From the NCBI RefSeq assembly GCF_900631955.1, contig NZ_UZWD01000028.1:1-64000 (forward strand): a DNA stretch of 64,000 nucleotides, given 5' to 3'. Numbering within the stretch: the stretch's first letter is position 1; the number at the start of each line of letters is the position of its first letter. The notes beneath the pieces were generated by a model. That model ran no database searches. It was not told the DNA's origin and saw only the letters and a list, made by a program, of their open reading frames with translations. The stretch is from Devosia equisanguinis (lineage in GTDB: Bacteria > Pseudomonadota > Alphaproteobacteria > Rhizobiales > Devosiaceae). Of the stretch, positions 26,993 through 34,109 are shown one piece after another. The translations under genes and the position numbers were made by a program.

Positions 26993-27934
26993 ATGAGTGC
27001 ACCGATTTTTCGCGATCCGATCCAGGATGGCGCGGCGGACCCGGTGGTGGTGCGCAAGGAAGGCACCGGTGAATACTGGATGTTCTACACCAATCGCCGG
27101 GCACAGATGGACGAGCCGGGTTTCGGCTGGATCCATGGCTCGCCGATCGGGATTGCGGTGTCCAGCGATGGCGGCGCCAGCTGGCACTATCGCGGTACAG
27201 TGAAGGGGCTGGATGCGCCCGGAGATGACGGACTCAACACCCATTGGGCGCCGGAGATCATCTGGGCCGAGGGGCAGTATCACATGTTCCTCAGCTATAT
27301 CACCGGCACGCCGACGCATTGGAAGGTGCCGCGCACCATCACCCATTTCACCAGTCCCGATCTCGAAAACTGGACGCGGGTGGGGCCGCTAAAGCTCTCG
27401 AGCGGCAATTGCATCGACGCCTGCGTGTTCAAGAGCCCGGATGGGCTGTGGCGCATGTGGTACAAGGACGAAGGCCAGGGATCGAGCACCTGGAGCGCCA
27501 CCAGCACCGACTTGATGGACTGGACGCTGGAGGGACTGGTCTTGCCCGGCTCGCCGGATGCGCCGCCGCATGAGGGGCCGAACGTGTTCGAACTGGGCGG
27601 CTATTACTGGCTGATCACCGACGAATGGCGCGGCCAGGCTGCCTATCGTTCCGACGATACCATCAACTGGACCCGGCAGGGGTTGATCGGCACCGAGCCC
27701 GGCAGCGATCCTATGGACAAAAAGTTCGTTCGCCATGCCGATGTGGTGGTCAATGGTGACCATGCGGCGATCTATTATTTCACCCATTGTCTCTGGGACG
27801 AAGTGAGCCAGGCCGCTGGTCCACCCGATATTGCCGCGCGGGCCACGGCCATCCACCATGCGAGACTGACCGTAGTGGACGGCAAACTGGTTTTCGAACG
27901 CGACGTACCGGCGGATCTGGCGCTGCTGGCCTGA
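26993..27934 (+). CDS. GH43-like five-bladed beta-propeller glycosidase
   Basis: A 313-aa cytoplasmic protein with the repeated blade motifs of GH43/GH32/GH130-type propellers: YWMFYTNRR, YHMFLSYITGT, LWRMWYKDEGQ and YYWLITDEW. Asp16 in DGAADPVVV is at the usual catalytic-base position, and a Glu lies in HEGPNVFEL, the usual acid position. No signal peptide is present. ATG 26993 follows GGAG; the ORF extends upstream but crosses the palindromic repeat. With abfA and the importer it probably degrades imported arabinose- or xylose-containing oligosaccharides. GH43 versus a related family cannot be settled by eye. Confidence 0.78.
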   Translation: MSAPIFRDPIQDGAADPVVVRKEGTGEYWMFYTNRRAQMDEPGFGWIHGSPIGIAVSSDGGASWHYRGTVKGLDAPGDDGLNTHWAPEIIWAEGQYHMFLSYITGTPTHWKVPRTITHFTSPDLENWTRVGPLKLSSGNCIDACVFKSPDGLWRMWYKDEGQGSSTWSATSTDLMDWTLEGLVLPGSPDAPPHEGPNVFELGGYYWLITDEWRGQAAYRSDDTINWTRQGLIGTEPGSDPMDKKFVRHADVVVNGDHAAIYYFTHCLWDEVSQAAGPPDIAARATAIHHARLTVVDGKLVFERDVPADLALLA

Positions 27935-27940
27935 GGCAGT

Positions 27941-28747
27941 TCAGTCGAGGTATTGCGAAAGGAAAGCGGCGACATCTGGGAGGACCGGCGCGAGATGTCG
28001 TGCCGGTCGGCTGAGGACCAGAAGCGTTTGCGGGTGCCCCAATTGCGGGTAATGGCGCTCTTCGACCGAATTGCCCATGACGCGCAGGCGATTGGCCAGC
28101 GCGACGGTGTTGCGGGGCAGGACCAGATTGTCCTTGTCACCTGTGCCCAGCAGCATGGGCGGCGCCTTGCGGGTCACATGCACTATGGGCTGGGTATCTT
28201 CCGGGTTGCTGACTCCACCGAAGACGCGCCGCGAGATCGGCCCGTCGAATGGAAAAAAATCGTAGGGACCGGATAGGCCGACCACGCAGGCAATGCCGGC
28301 GGGCGACGCCAGCCGGCTTGCATAGGCCGGATGGAGCGCCAGCATGGTGGCATTATAGGCGCCGGCCGAGTGCCCCATGAGCGCCAGACGCGCGGGGTCG
28401 CCGCCATAGGTGGCGATGTTGGTTGCGACCCAGTCGAGCGCCGCGACGCCATCCTCGAGAAACACCGGATATTCGATGTCGGGCACGAGGCGGTAGTCGG
28501 CGATGACGGTGACATAGCCGAGCGCGGCAATGGCCCGACCGGCGAAATCGTAATTGGTTCGATCGCCGTCGCTCCATGAGCCGCCATAGATGAAAAACAC
28601 CACGGGACGCGGGCCGACCGACATGCGAGGCGCATAAATATCGAGCCGCTGGCGGGGATGGCTGCCATAGGCGATGCCGCGCGCAAGCTCGCGCGAGCCT
28701 GCATCCTTGGGGACGAGGAGGTTGAACAGCTGAAGTAAAGACGGCAA
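27941..28747 (-). CDS. Alpha/beta-hydrolase esterase
   Basis: A 268-aa carboxylesterase-type protein. VFFIYGGSWSDG carries the oxyanion-hole glycines, the nucleophile elbow is GHSAG with Ser127, and LLGTGDKDNLV and YPQLGHPQTL supply the likely Asp and His. It resembles small esterases of the BD-FAE/lipase group. The start is TTG 28747 with a G-rich Shine-Dalgarno; no ATG exists in the first 40 codons. It converges on the GH43-like gene, 6 bp apart. Deacetylation or deferuloylation of hemicellulose fragments is a reasonable guess from context only. Confidence 0.85.
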   Translation of the reverse strand: MPSLLQLFNLLVPKDAGSRELARGIAYGSHPRQRLDIYAPRMSVGPRPVVFFIYGGSWSDGDRTNYDFAGRAIAALGYVTVIADYRLVPDIEYPVFLEDGVAALDWVATNIATYGGDPARLALMGHSAGAYNATMLALHPAYASRLASPAGIACVVGLSGPYDFFPFDGPISRRVFGGVSNPEDTQPIVHVTRKAPPMLLGTGDKDNLVLPRNTVALANRLRVMGNSVEERHYPQLGHPQTLLVLSRPARHLAPVLPDVAAFLSQYLD

Positions 28748-28877
28748 GACAACGCCCCCGGAAACACGCGAGCAGCTACGTGCGCTGATGCCAAATTGTT
28801 TCGTCTATAGGGCGACAGCGTGGCGAAAAGAACTAGCGCAGGCGTAAAATGGCTAGTGATTGCGCAGGTTCTTGTCT

Positions 28878-28894
28878 TGCATAATGATTGTGCA
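28878..28894. promoter_or_regulatory. NtrC-like site upstream of nasT
   Basis: TGCATAATGATTGTGCA is a 17-bp dyad with the TGCA ends of the NtrC consensus TGCAC-N7-GTGCA. It shares 12 of 17 bases with a sequence upstream of nrtA (30752-30768). It lies only 17 bp before the nasT start, so it may repress or bind near the transcription start. Confidence 0.5.
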
Positions 28895-28911
28895 TCTCAT
28901 ACCCGTAGGCC

Positions 28912-29502
28912 ATGACGTATGCCGCCCTTTCCATCCTGGTCATTGACGAAAACCGCATCCGGGCTTCGATCATCGAAGATGGATTGCGCGAGGCGGGCCA
29001 CCACAAGGTGGCGGTGATCCATGACGTCAACGAAGTCGCGCGGACCATCCAGCAATCGGCACCCGACGTGATCATCATCGACCTGGAAAATCCCAAGCGC
29101 GACACGCTGGAACACTTCTTTTCATTGAGCCGCGCCGTGCAACGCCCGATCGCCATGTTTGTCGATCGCTCGGACGGCGCGATGATCGAAAAAGCGGTGG
29201 AGGCGGGGGTGTCGGCCTATGTCGTGGACGGGCTGCGCAAGGAGCGCGTCAAGTCGATCATGGACATGGCGATATCGAGGTTCAACGCCTTTTCGCGCCT
29301 GACGCGGGAGCTGGAAGAAGCGCGCAGCGCGCTGGAAGAACGCAAGATCGTCGACCAGGCCAAGGGCATCTTGATGAAAACACGTGGCCTGAGCGAGCCG
29401 GACGCCTATGCGCTGCTGCGCTCCACCGCCATGAACCAGAACCGACGCATCGTCGATATCGCGCAGAGCCTGATCACCGCCGCCAGCCTGCTCGGCCCCT
29501 AG
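28912..29502 (+). CDS. nasT: NasT-type ANTAR antiterminator
   Basis: A 196-aa RNA-binding response-regulator-like protein that releases transcription termination in nitrate-assimilation leaders. Residues about 5-125 are a receiver-like domain with Asp57 in VIIIDLENP. Residues about 135-195 are the ANTAR domain, with the KIVDQAKGILMKTRGLSEPD segment and MNQNRRIVDIAQSLI. In known alphaproteobacteria NasT is held inactive by NasS and released when nitrate is bound. It is 9 bp upstream of nasS. The expected RNA target lies at 30936-31025. Confidence 0.93.
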   Translation: MTYAALSILVIDENRIRASIIEDGLREAGHHKVAVIHDVNEVARTIQQSAPDVIIIDLENPKRDTLEHFFSLSRAVQRPIAMFVDRSDGAMIEKAVEAGVSAYVVDGLRKERVKSIMDMAISRFNAFSRLTRELEEARSALEERKIVDQAKGILMKTRGLSEPDAYALLRSTAMNQNRRIVDIAQSLITAASLLGP

Positions 29503-29511
29503 GAAATGCTC

Positions 29512-30717
29512 ATGTCTCGTCCGCTGCTCACCGCCGGCTTCCTCCCCCTGCTCGACAGCCTGCTTCTGGTTCTGGCCCACGAAATGGGGTTTGCCGATGA
29601 GGAGGGGTTCGACCTGGCGCTGACGCGCGAAACCTCATGGGCGAACATTCGCGACCGCGCGGCGCTCGGGCATTTCGACATTGCACTGATGCTGGCGCCG
29701 ATGCCATTGGCGGCCAATCTGGGACTGACGCCGCTCGCCAGCAGGATGATCGCCCCGGTCATGGCCGGGCTGGGCAACAATGCCATCACCGTCAGCGCTT
29801 CGCTATGGCAGGACATGGCCGCAGCGGGCGCTCCGGGCAACCTCGAGGCCGGACCGGCGGGCACGGCACTTGCCAAAGTGATTGGCACTTCGCCGCGCAA
29901 GCTGCGCTTTGGCGTGGTGCACCAGACGTCGTCGCATAATTACGAACTGCGCTACTGGCTGGCCGCGAGCGGCATAAAGCCAGACCAGGACGTCGAGATC
30001 GTGGTACTGCCACCCCCTCTCCTACCTGAGGCACTCGGCGCCGGCGGGCTCGACGGCTATTGTGTCGGCGAGCCCTGGAACAGTGTCGGCGTGTCGCGGC
30101 ATGGCGGCCGGATCGCCACGACCAAGGCCTCGATCTGGCAGTGGAGCCCGGACAAGCTGATCGGCATGCGGGCCGACTGGGCCGAGCGGAACCCAGACAC
30201 CGTCGCGGCTATCATTCGCGCCATCTACAAGGCGGCGCTTTGGGCGCAGGCGCCGGGCAATCGCCTTGCGGCGGCCGATATCATGGCGCGCCCGGCCTAT
30301 CTCGACCTGCCCACAGAGATCGTGGCCCGAGCCCTGACCGGGCAGATCGATGGTGGAGCGCAGCTTGTTTCCATCCCCGACTACTTCATCCCGCATGCAG
30401 GCGCGGCCAACTTCCCCTGGAAGAGCCATGCGCTCTGGTACTACAGCCAGATGGTGCGCTGGGGCGAAGTGGATTTCAGCGCGGCGAAAGCCGCCATCGC
30501 CGCCGACACCTTCCGGCCAGATCTCTATCGGGCCGCGCTGTTACCGCTGGGGATTGCCGTGCCGGCGGAGGACTATCGTCGGGATGGCGACCAGGCCGTT
30601 GCGCACCCGGTTGCGGCGCTGAACGGGGACCTGCAACTGGGGCCGAACCTGTTTTTCGACGGCCAGATTTTTGATCCTGCCGCACTCGAGGACTACATTA
30701 CGCGCCAATCGCCGTGA
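29512..30717 (+). CDS. nasS: NasS nitrate sensor (NrtA-like, cytoplasmic)
   Basis: A 401-aa nitrate/nitrite-binding protein of the NrtA/CmpA family without any signal peptide (it begins MSRPLLTAGFLPLLDSLLLV), so it stays in the cytoplasm and senses nitrate by binding NasT. It is clearly paralogous to the transported NrtA at 31053: RYWLAASGIKPDQDVEIVV matches RYWLAAGGIVPNVDVNVIV, and YCVGEPWN matches FCVGEPWN. ATG 29512 has AGGAA six bases upstream, which favours it over ATG 29506. Confidence 0.9.
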   Translation: MSRPLLTAGFLPLLDSLLLVLAHEMGFADEEGFDLALTRETSWANIRDRAALGHFDIALMLAPMPLAANLGLTPLASRMIAPVMAGLGNNAITVSASLWQDMAAAGAPGNLEAGPAGTALAKVIGTSPRKLRFGVVHQTSSHNYELRYWLAASGIKPDQDVEIVVLPPPLLPEALGAGGLDGYCVGEPWNSVGVSRHGGRIATTKASIWQWSPDKLIGMRADWAERNPDTVAAIIRAIYKAALWAQAPGNRLAAADIMARPAYLDLPTEIVARALTGQIDGGAQLVSIPDYFIPHAGAANFPWKSHALWYYSQMVRWGEVDFSAAKAAIAADTFRPDLYRAALLPLGIAVPAEDYRRDGDQAVAHPVAALNGDLQLGPNLFFDGQIFDPAALEDYITRQSP

Positions 30718-30747
30718 TGGCCTGCACGTGAATTCACCAAATTCAAC

Positions 30748-30768
30748 ATGCGCATATATTTTGTGCAT
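30748..30768. promoter_or_regulatory. NtrC-like enhancer site upstream of nrtA
   Basis: Arms ATGCGCA (30748-30754) and TGTGCAT (30762-30768) form an inverted repeat with one mismatch. It shares (C/T)GCATA-N4-TTGTGCA with the site at 28878-28894. It lies about 108 bp upstream of the sigma-54 -24 element, a normal enhancer distance. Confidence 0.55.
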
Positions 30769-30875
30769 GATGCTGCCAGAGTGAGCCGCGGCTGCGTTAA
30801 AGGCGTAGAGGTCACATACGCCGCCCGACAGCCTATACCATTGTAATCAATATAATTTCTGCTCCCGCCAGGATT

Positions 30876-30891
30876 TGGCACGCTTCGTGCA
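30876..30891 (+). promoter_or_regulatory. Sigma-54 promoter of the nitrate operon
   Basis: TGGCACG-N4-GTGCA matches the RpoN consensus TGGCACG-N4-TTGCA with one mismatch. The invariant GG (30877-30878) and GC (30889-30890) are 10 bp apart, exactly as required. Transcription should start near 30902 and give a leader of about 150 nt. Confidence 0.75.
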
Positions 30892-30935
30892 ATGCTATTG
30901 GCGAATGAGCTCCTCCCAAGACGCTCTTCGGTGTC

Positions 30936-30955
30936 GACGTCCAGCGTTGGGCGTC
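30936..30955 (+). promoter_or_regulatory. ANTAR-type hexaloop hairpin in nrtA leader
   Basis: GACGTCC (30936-30942) and GGGCGTC (30949-30955) pair over 7 bp (one G-U) around the 6-nt loop AGCGTT. The loop has A at position 1 and G at position 4, the hallmark of ANTAR-binding RNA hairpins. A second hairpin of this type should lie just upstream; GACGC-TCTTCG-GTGTC at 30920-30935 pairs but lacks the A1/G4 pattern. Confidence 0.65.
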
Positions 30956-30962
30956 CAAAGGC

Positions 30963-31025
30963 AAGGCTGCCAACAGGTTCGACCGGTTCACACCGGCTCG
31001 TATCCCGTTGGCAGCCTTTTTGTTT
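30963..31025 (+). terminator. Leader terminator controlled by NasT
   Basis: AAGGCTGCCAAC (30963-30974) and GTTGGCAGCCTT (31007-31018) form a perfect 12-bp stem followed by TTTTTGTTTTG. The terminator sits 28 bp before nrtA and 7 bp after the hexaloop hairpin, so an RNA-binding antiterminator can decide read-through. Confidence 0.85.
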
Positions 31026-31052
31026 TGTCGCTCGGTGCAACTGGAGAATGCG

Positions 31053-32345
31053 ATGACCCTGACGACGACTACCCGCCGATCCTTCCTCAAAGGCGCTTCG
31101 GCCACGGCTGCGACCCTGCTGGCGGCGAAGACGCTGTTTCCTGCCGGTGCCTTCGCGCAGGGGACGGGCCCTGAAGTGTCCGGTACCAAGCTCGGCTATA
31201 TCGCACTCACCGATTCCGCGCCGCTGATCATCGCCAAGGAAAAGGGCCTGTTCGACAAGCATGGCCTGCCCGACATGGCCGTCGAAAAGCAGGCCAGCTG
31301 GGGCGCGACGCGTGACAACATGGCGCTCGGTTCAGCCAATGGCGGCATCGATGGGGGCCATATCCTGCGGCCGAAGGTGCATCTCTACTCGTCCGGCGCG
31401 GTGATGCAGAACAATCAGAAGCTGCCGATGTACACACTGCTCAACCTCAACGAGGACTGCCAGGGCCTGTCGGTGGCGCAGGAATATGCCGAGACCGGCG
31501 TGGGCCTCGATTCCAGCCCGCTCAAGGAGGCTTTTGCCGCAAAGCGGGCGGCGGGTGGCGACCCCTCGGTTGCCATGACCTTCCCGGGTGGCACGCATGA
31601 TCTGTGGATGCGCTACTGGCTGGCGGCCGGCGGCATCGTGCCCAATGTCGATGTCAATGTCATCGTGGTGCCGCCGCCGCAGATGGTGGCCAATATGAAG
31701 GTCGGCACCATGGACGCGTTCTGCGTGGGCGAGCCGTGGAACGAACAGCTGGTCAATCAGGGCATTGGCTTCACCGCCGCCACGACGGGCGAGCTCTGGT
31801 TCAACCATCCCGAGAAAGTGCTGGGCATGCGCGCGGACTGGGTCGACGCCAATCCGCAGGCAACAAAGGCGATCCTGATGGCGGTGATGGAAGCCCAGCA
31901 ATGGTGCGAGGCCATGGAAAACAAGCAGGAGATGGCGGAGATCATCGGTCGACGCCAATGGTATAACGTGCCCGTGGCCGACATTATCGGGCGCATCAAG
32001 GGTGACATCAATTACGGCAATGGCCGGGTCGAAACCGGCACCAATCTCTACATGAAATTCTGGGGCGAAGGCGGCGCCGCGTCCTATCCCTGGAAGAGCC
32101 TCGACACCTGGTTCATGACCGAAAATATCCGCTGGGGCTATTTCCCCGCCGATACGGATGTGAAGGCGCTGGTGGACCAGACCAACCGCTCCGACCTCTG
32201 GCTGGAGGCCGCCAGCGAACTCGGGGCCTCCGGGCTGCCATCGGGCGATAGCCGTGGCACCGAAACCTTCTTCGACGGCAAGGTCTTCGATCCCGCCGAT
32301 CCGCAAGCCTATCTCGACAGTCTCGACATCAAGACGCTGGCGTGA
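31053..32345 (+). CDS. nrtA: Nitrate ABC transporter substrate-binding protein NrtA
   Basis: A 430-aa periplasmic nitrate receptor of the NrtA/CmpA type. TTRRSFLKGASATAATLLAA then GAFAQ is a Tat signal peptide. The mature protein begins KLGYIALTDSAPLIIAKEKG, the standard first strand, and carries FCVGEPWNEQLVN and FNHPEKVLGMRADWV, both family landmarks. GGAG precedes ATG 31053. It opens the nitrate operon, downstream of the NasT-type leader. Specificity for nitrate over bicarbonate is supported by the following nirB-nasA genes. Confidence 0.93.
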   Translation: MTLTTTTRRSFLKGASATAATLLAAKTLFPAGAFAQGTGPEVSGTKLGYIALTDSAPLIIAKEKGLFDKHGLPDMAVEKQASWGATRDNMALGSANGGIDGGHILRPKVHLYSSGAVMQNNQKLPMYTLLNLNEDCQGLSVAQEYAETGVGLDSSPLKEAFAAKRAAGGDPSVAMTFPGGTHDLWMRYWLAAGGIVPNVDVNVIVVPPPQMVANMKVGTMDAFCVGEPWNEQLVNQGIGFTAATTGELWFNHPEKVLGMRADWVDANPQATKAILMAVMEAQQWCEAMENKQEMAEIIGRRQWYNVPVADIIGRIKGDINYGNGRVETGTNLYMKFWGEGGAASYPWKSLDTWFMTENIRWGYFPADTDVKALVDQTNRSDLWLEAASELGASGLPSGDSRGTETFFDGKVFDPADPQAYLDSLDIKTLA

Positions 32346-32351
32346 CGCCCT

Positions 32352-32373
32352 GACCGGCGCTGCGGCGCCGGTC
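32352..32373 (+). other. Intercistronic hairpin after nrtA
   Basis: GACCGGCGC (32352-32360) and GCGCCGGTC (32365-32373) form a 9-bp stem with loop TGCG, 7 bp after the nrtA stop. No T-run follows. Probably stabilises nrtA mRNA relative to the permease. Confidence 0.55.
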
Positions 32374-32402
32374 CCTTCGTGATTTCCGCAAGGGAGAGCC
32401 CC

Positions 32403-33296
32403 ATGACCCTGCCCGCCACCGACGACAGCAATATCACCACCCTGCCCCTCAAAGGCAAACCAGCCACCGTGACCGCCATTGCGCCAGCTGCGCGCAAAAT
32501 CGACTATGCCGCCATCGGCGCCAATGTGGCTCGCAACGTCATTCCTCCATTGATCGTGCTCGCCATTCTGCTGGTGGTCTGGCAGGTCATTTTCTCACAG
32601 CCAGGCTCGTCGCTGCCCCCGCCGAGCGAAGTTTGGAACCAGAGCTACGATCTCATCGTCGATCCGTTCTTCGTCTATGGATCGCAGGATATGGGGCTGG
32701 GCCTGCGGGTGCTGACCTCGCTGCAGCGGGTGGCCATCGGATTTGGGCTCGCCGCCGTGGTCGGCGTCGGGATCGGGGCTGTGATCGGTCAATCGATATG
32801 GATGATGCGGGGGCTCGACCCGATCTTCCAGATCCTGCGCACCGTGCCGCCGCTGGCCTGGCTGCCGATTTCGCTGGCGGCCTTCATGGATAGCGGTCCC
32901 TCGGCGATTTTCGTGATCTTCATCACCGCCATCTGGCCGGTCATCATTAATACCGCCGTGGGCGTGCGCAATATCCCGCAGGATTATCGCAACGTCGCCC
33001 GGGTGCTGCAGCTCAACCAGTTCGAGTTCTTCACCAAGATCATGGTGCCCGCGGCCGCGCCCTACATCTTTTCCGGGCTGCGCATCGGCGTCGGCCTCTC
33101 CTGGCTGGCTATCGTCGCGGCCGAAATGCTGACCGGCGGTGTCGGCATCGGCTTCTTCATCTGGGACGCCTGGAACAGCTCCCGCCTCACCGACATCATC
33201 GTGGCGCTCGTCTATATCGGCGTCGTCGGTTTCGTCCTCGACCGGCTCGTGGCGCTGGTCGGCACTATCGTCACCCGCGGCGTCAGCGCCAGCTAA
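32403..33296 (+). CDS. nrtB: Nitrate ABC transporter permease NrtB
   Basis: A 297-aa inner-membrane permease. The first long helix is VIPPLIVLAILLVVWQVIFS. The cytoplasmic EAA-like loop is FRI-type in this family, here NVARVLQLNQFEFFTKIMVP followed by AAAPYIFSGLRIGVGLSWLA, both typical for NrtB/SsuC. ATG 32403 follows GGGAGAG. It is co-transcribed with nrtA and the ATPase. Confidence 0.93.
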   Translation: MTLPATDDSNITTLPLKGKPATVTAIAPAARKIDYAAIGANVARNVIPPLIVLAILLVVWQVIFSQPGSSLPPPSEVWNQSYDLIVDPFFVYGSQDMGLGLRVLTSLQRVAIGFGLAAVVGVGIGAVIGQSIWMMRGLDPIFQILRTVPPLAWLPISLAAFMDSGPSAIFVIFITAIWPVIINTAVGVRNIPQDYRNVARVLQLNQFEFFTKIMVPAAAPYIFSGLRIGVGLSWLAIVAAEMLTGGVGIGFFIWDAWNSSRLTDIIVALVYIGVVGFVLDRLVALVGTIVTRGVSAS

Positions 33297-33307
33297 GGAC
33301 ATCACCC

Positions 33308-34099
33308 ATGACCTATCTGCAAATCTCGGCCGTCGGCAAAAGTTTCACCCGTGGCGCGGCCAGCACCGAAGTGTTGCGTGACATCAACCTCCACATCGAC
33401 AAGGGCGAGTTCGTGTCGATCATCGGGCATTCCGGATGCGGCAAGTCCACCCTGCTCAACCTCGTGGCCGGACTGACCGAGGTGAGCACGGGCGGCATCG
33501 TTCTGGAGAATGCCGAGGTCCACAAGCCGGGCCCGGACCGCGCCGTGGTGTTCCAGAACCATTCATTGCTGCCGTGGCTGACCGTCTATGAGAACGTCAA
33601 TCTGGCCGTCGCCAAGGTTTTTGGACGCACGAAATCGGCCGCCGAACGCCATGAGTGGATCATGGACAATCTCAATCTGGTGCAGATGGCCCATGCCAGG
33701 GACAAGCGTCCGAACGAGATTTCGGGCGGTATGAAACAACGCGTCGGCATTGCCAGGGCGCTGGCGATGGAGCCGAAAATCCTGCTGCTCGACGAGCCTT
33801 TCGGCGCGCTCGATGCGCTGACCCGGGCGCATCTGCAGGACCAGATGATGGAAATCCACGCCCGGCTCGGCAACACCATGATCATGATCACCCATGATGT
33901 GGACGAGGCCGTGCTGCTGTCGGACCGCATTGTGATGATGACCAATGGTCCGGCAGCGACGATCGGCGAGGTGCTCGACGTACCGTTGGAACGGCCCCGC
34001 AAGCGGCTCGATCTGGCCGGGGACCGGACATACCTCAAGTGTCGCGAAGCGGTGCTCAAATTCCTCTACGAGCGTCACCGCTTCGTGGAAGCGGCGTGA
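33308..34099 (+). CDS. nrtD: Nitrate ABC transporter ATPase
   Basis: A 263-aa cytoplasmic ATPase of the NrtD/SsuB/TauB type. Walker A is GHSGCGKST at residues 40-48, the signature EISGGMKQRVGIARAL and Walker B ILLLDEPFGALDALTR, then MITHDVDEAVLLSDRI. Unlike NrtC of cyanobacteria it has no C-terminal NrtA-like regulatory domain, so it is named NrtD-like here. It lies 11 bp after nrtB and 10 bp before nirB. Confidence 0.92.
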   Translation: MTYLQISAVGKSFTRGAASTEVLRDINLHIDKGEFVSIIGHSGCGKSTLLNLVAGLTEVSTGGIVLENAEVHKPGPDRAVVFQNHSLLPWLTVYENVNLAVAKVFGRTKSAAERHEWIMDNLNLVQMAHARDKRPNEISGGMKQRVGIARALAMEPKILLLDEPFGALDALTRAHLQDQMMEIHARLGNTMIMITHDVDEAVLLSDRIVMMTNGPAATIGEVLDVPLERPRKRLDLAGDRTYLKCREAVLKFLYERHRFVEAA

Positions 34100-34109
34100 G
34101 GGCGAACAG

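Noticed and set aside
30876-30935. A second canonical ANTAR hexaloop upstream of 30936
   Set aside because: Hairpins can be drawn (GACGC-TCTTCG-GTGTC, and CGAA-GAGC pairing) but none has A1 and G4 in a 6-nt loop. AATGAG at 30904-30909 fits the loop rule but its flanks do not pair.
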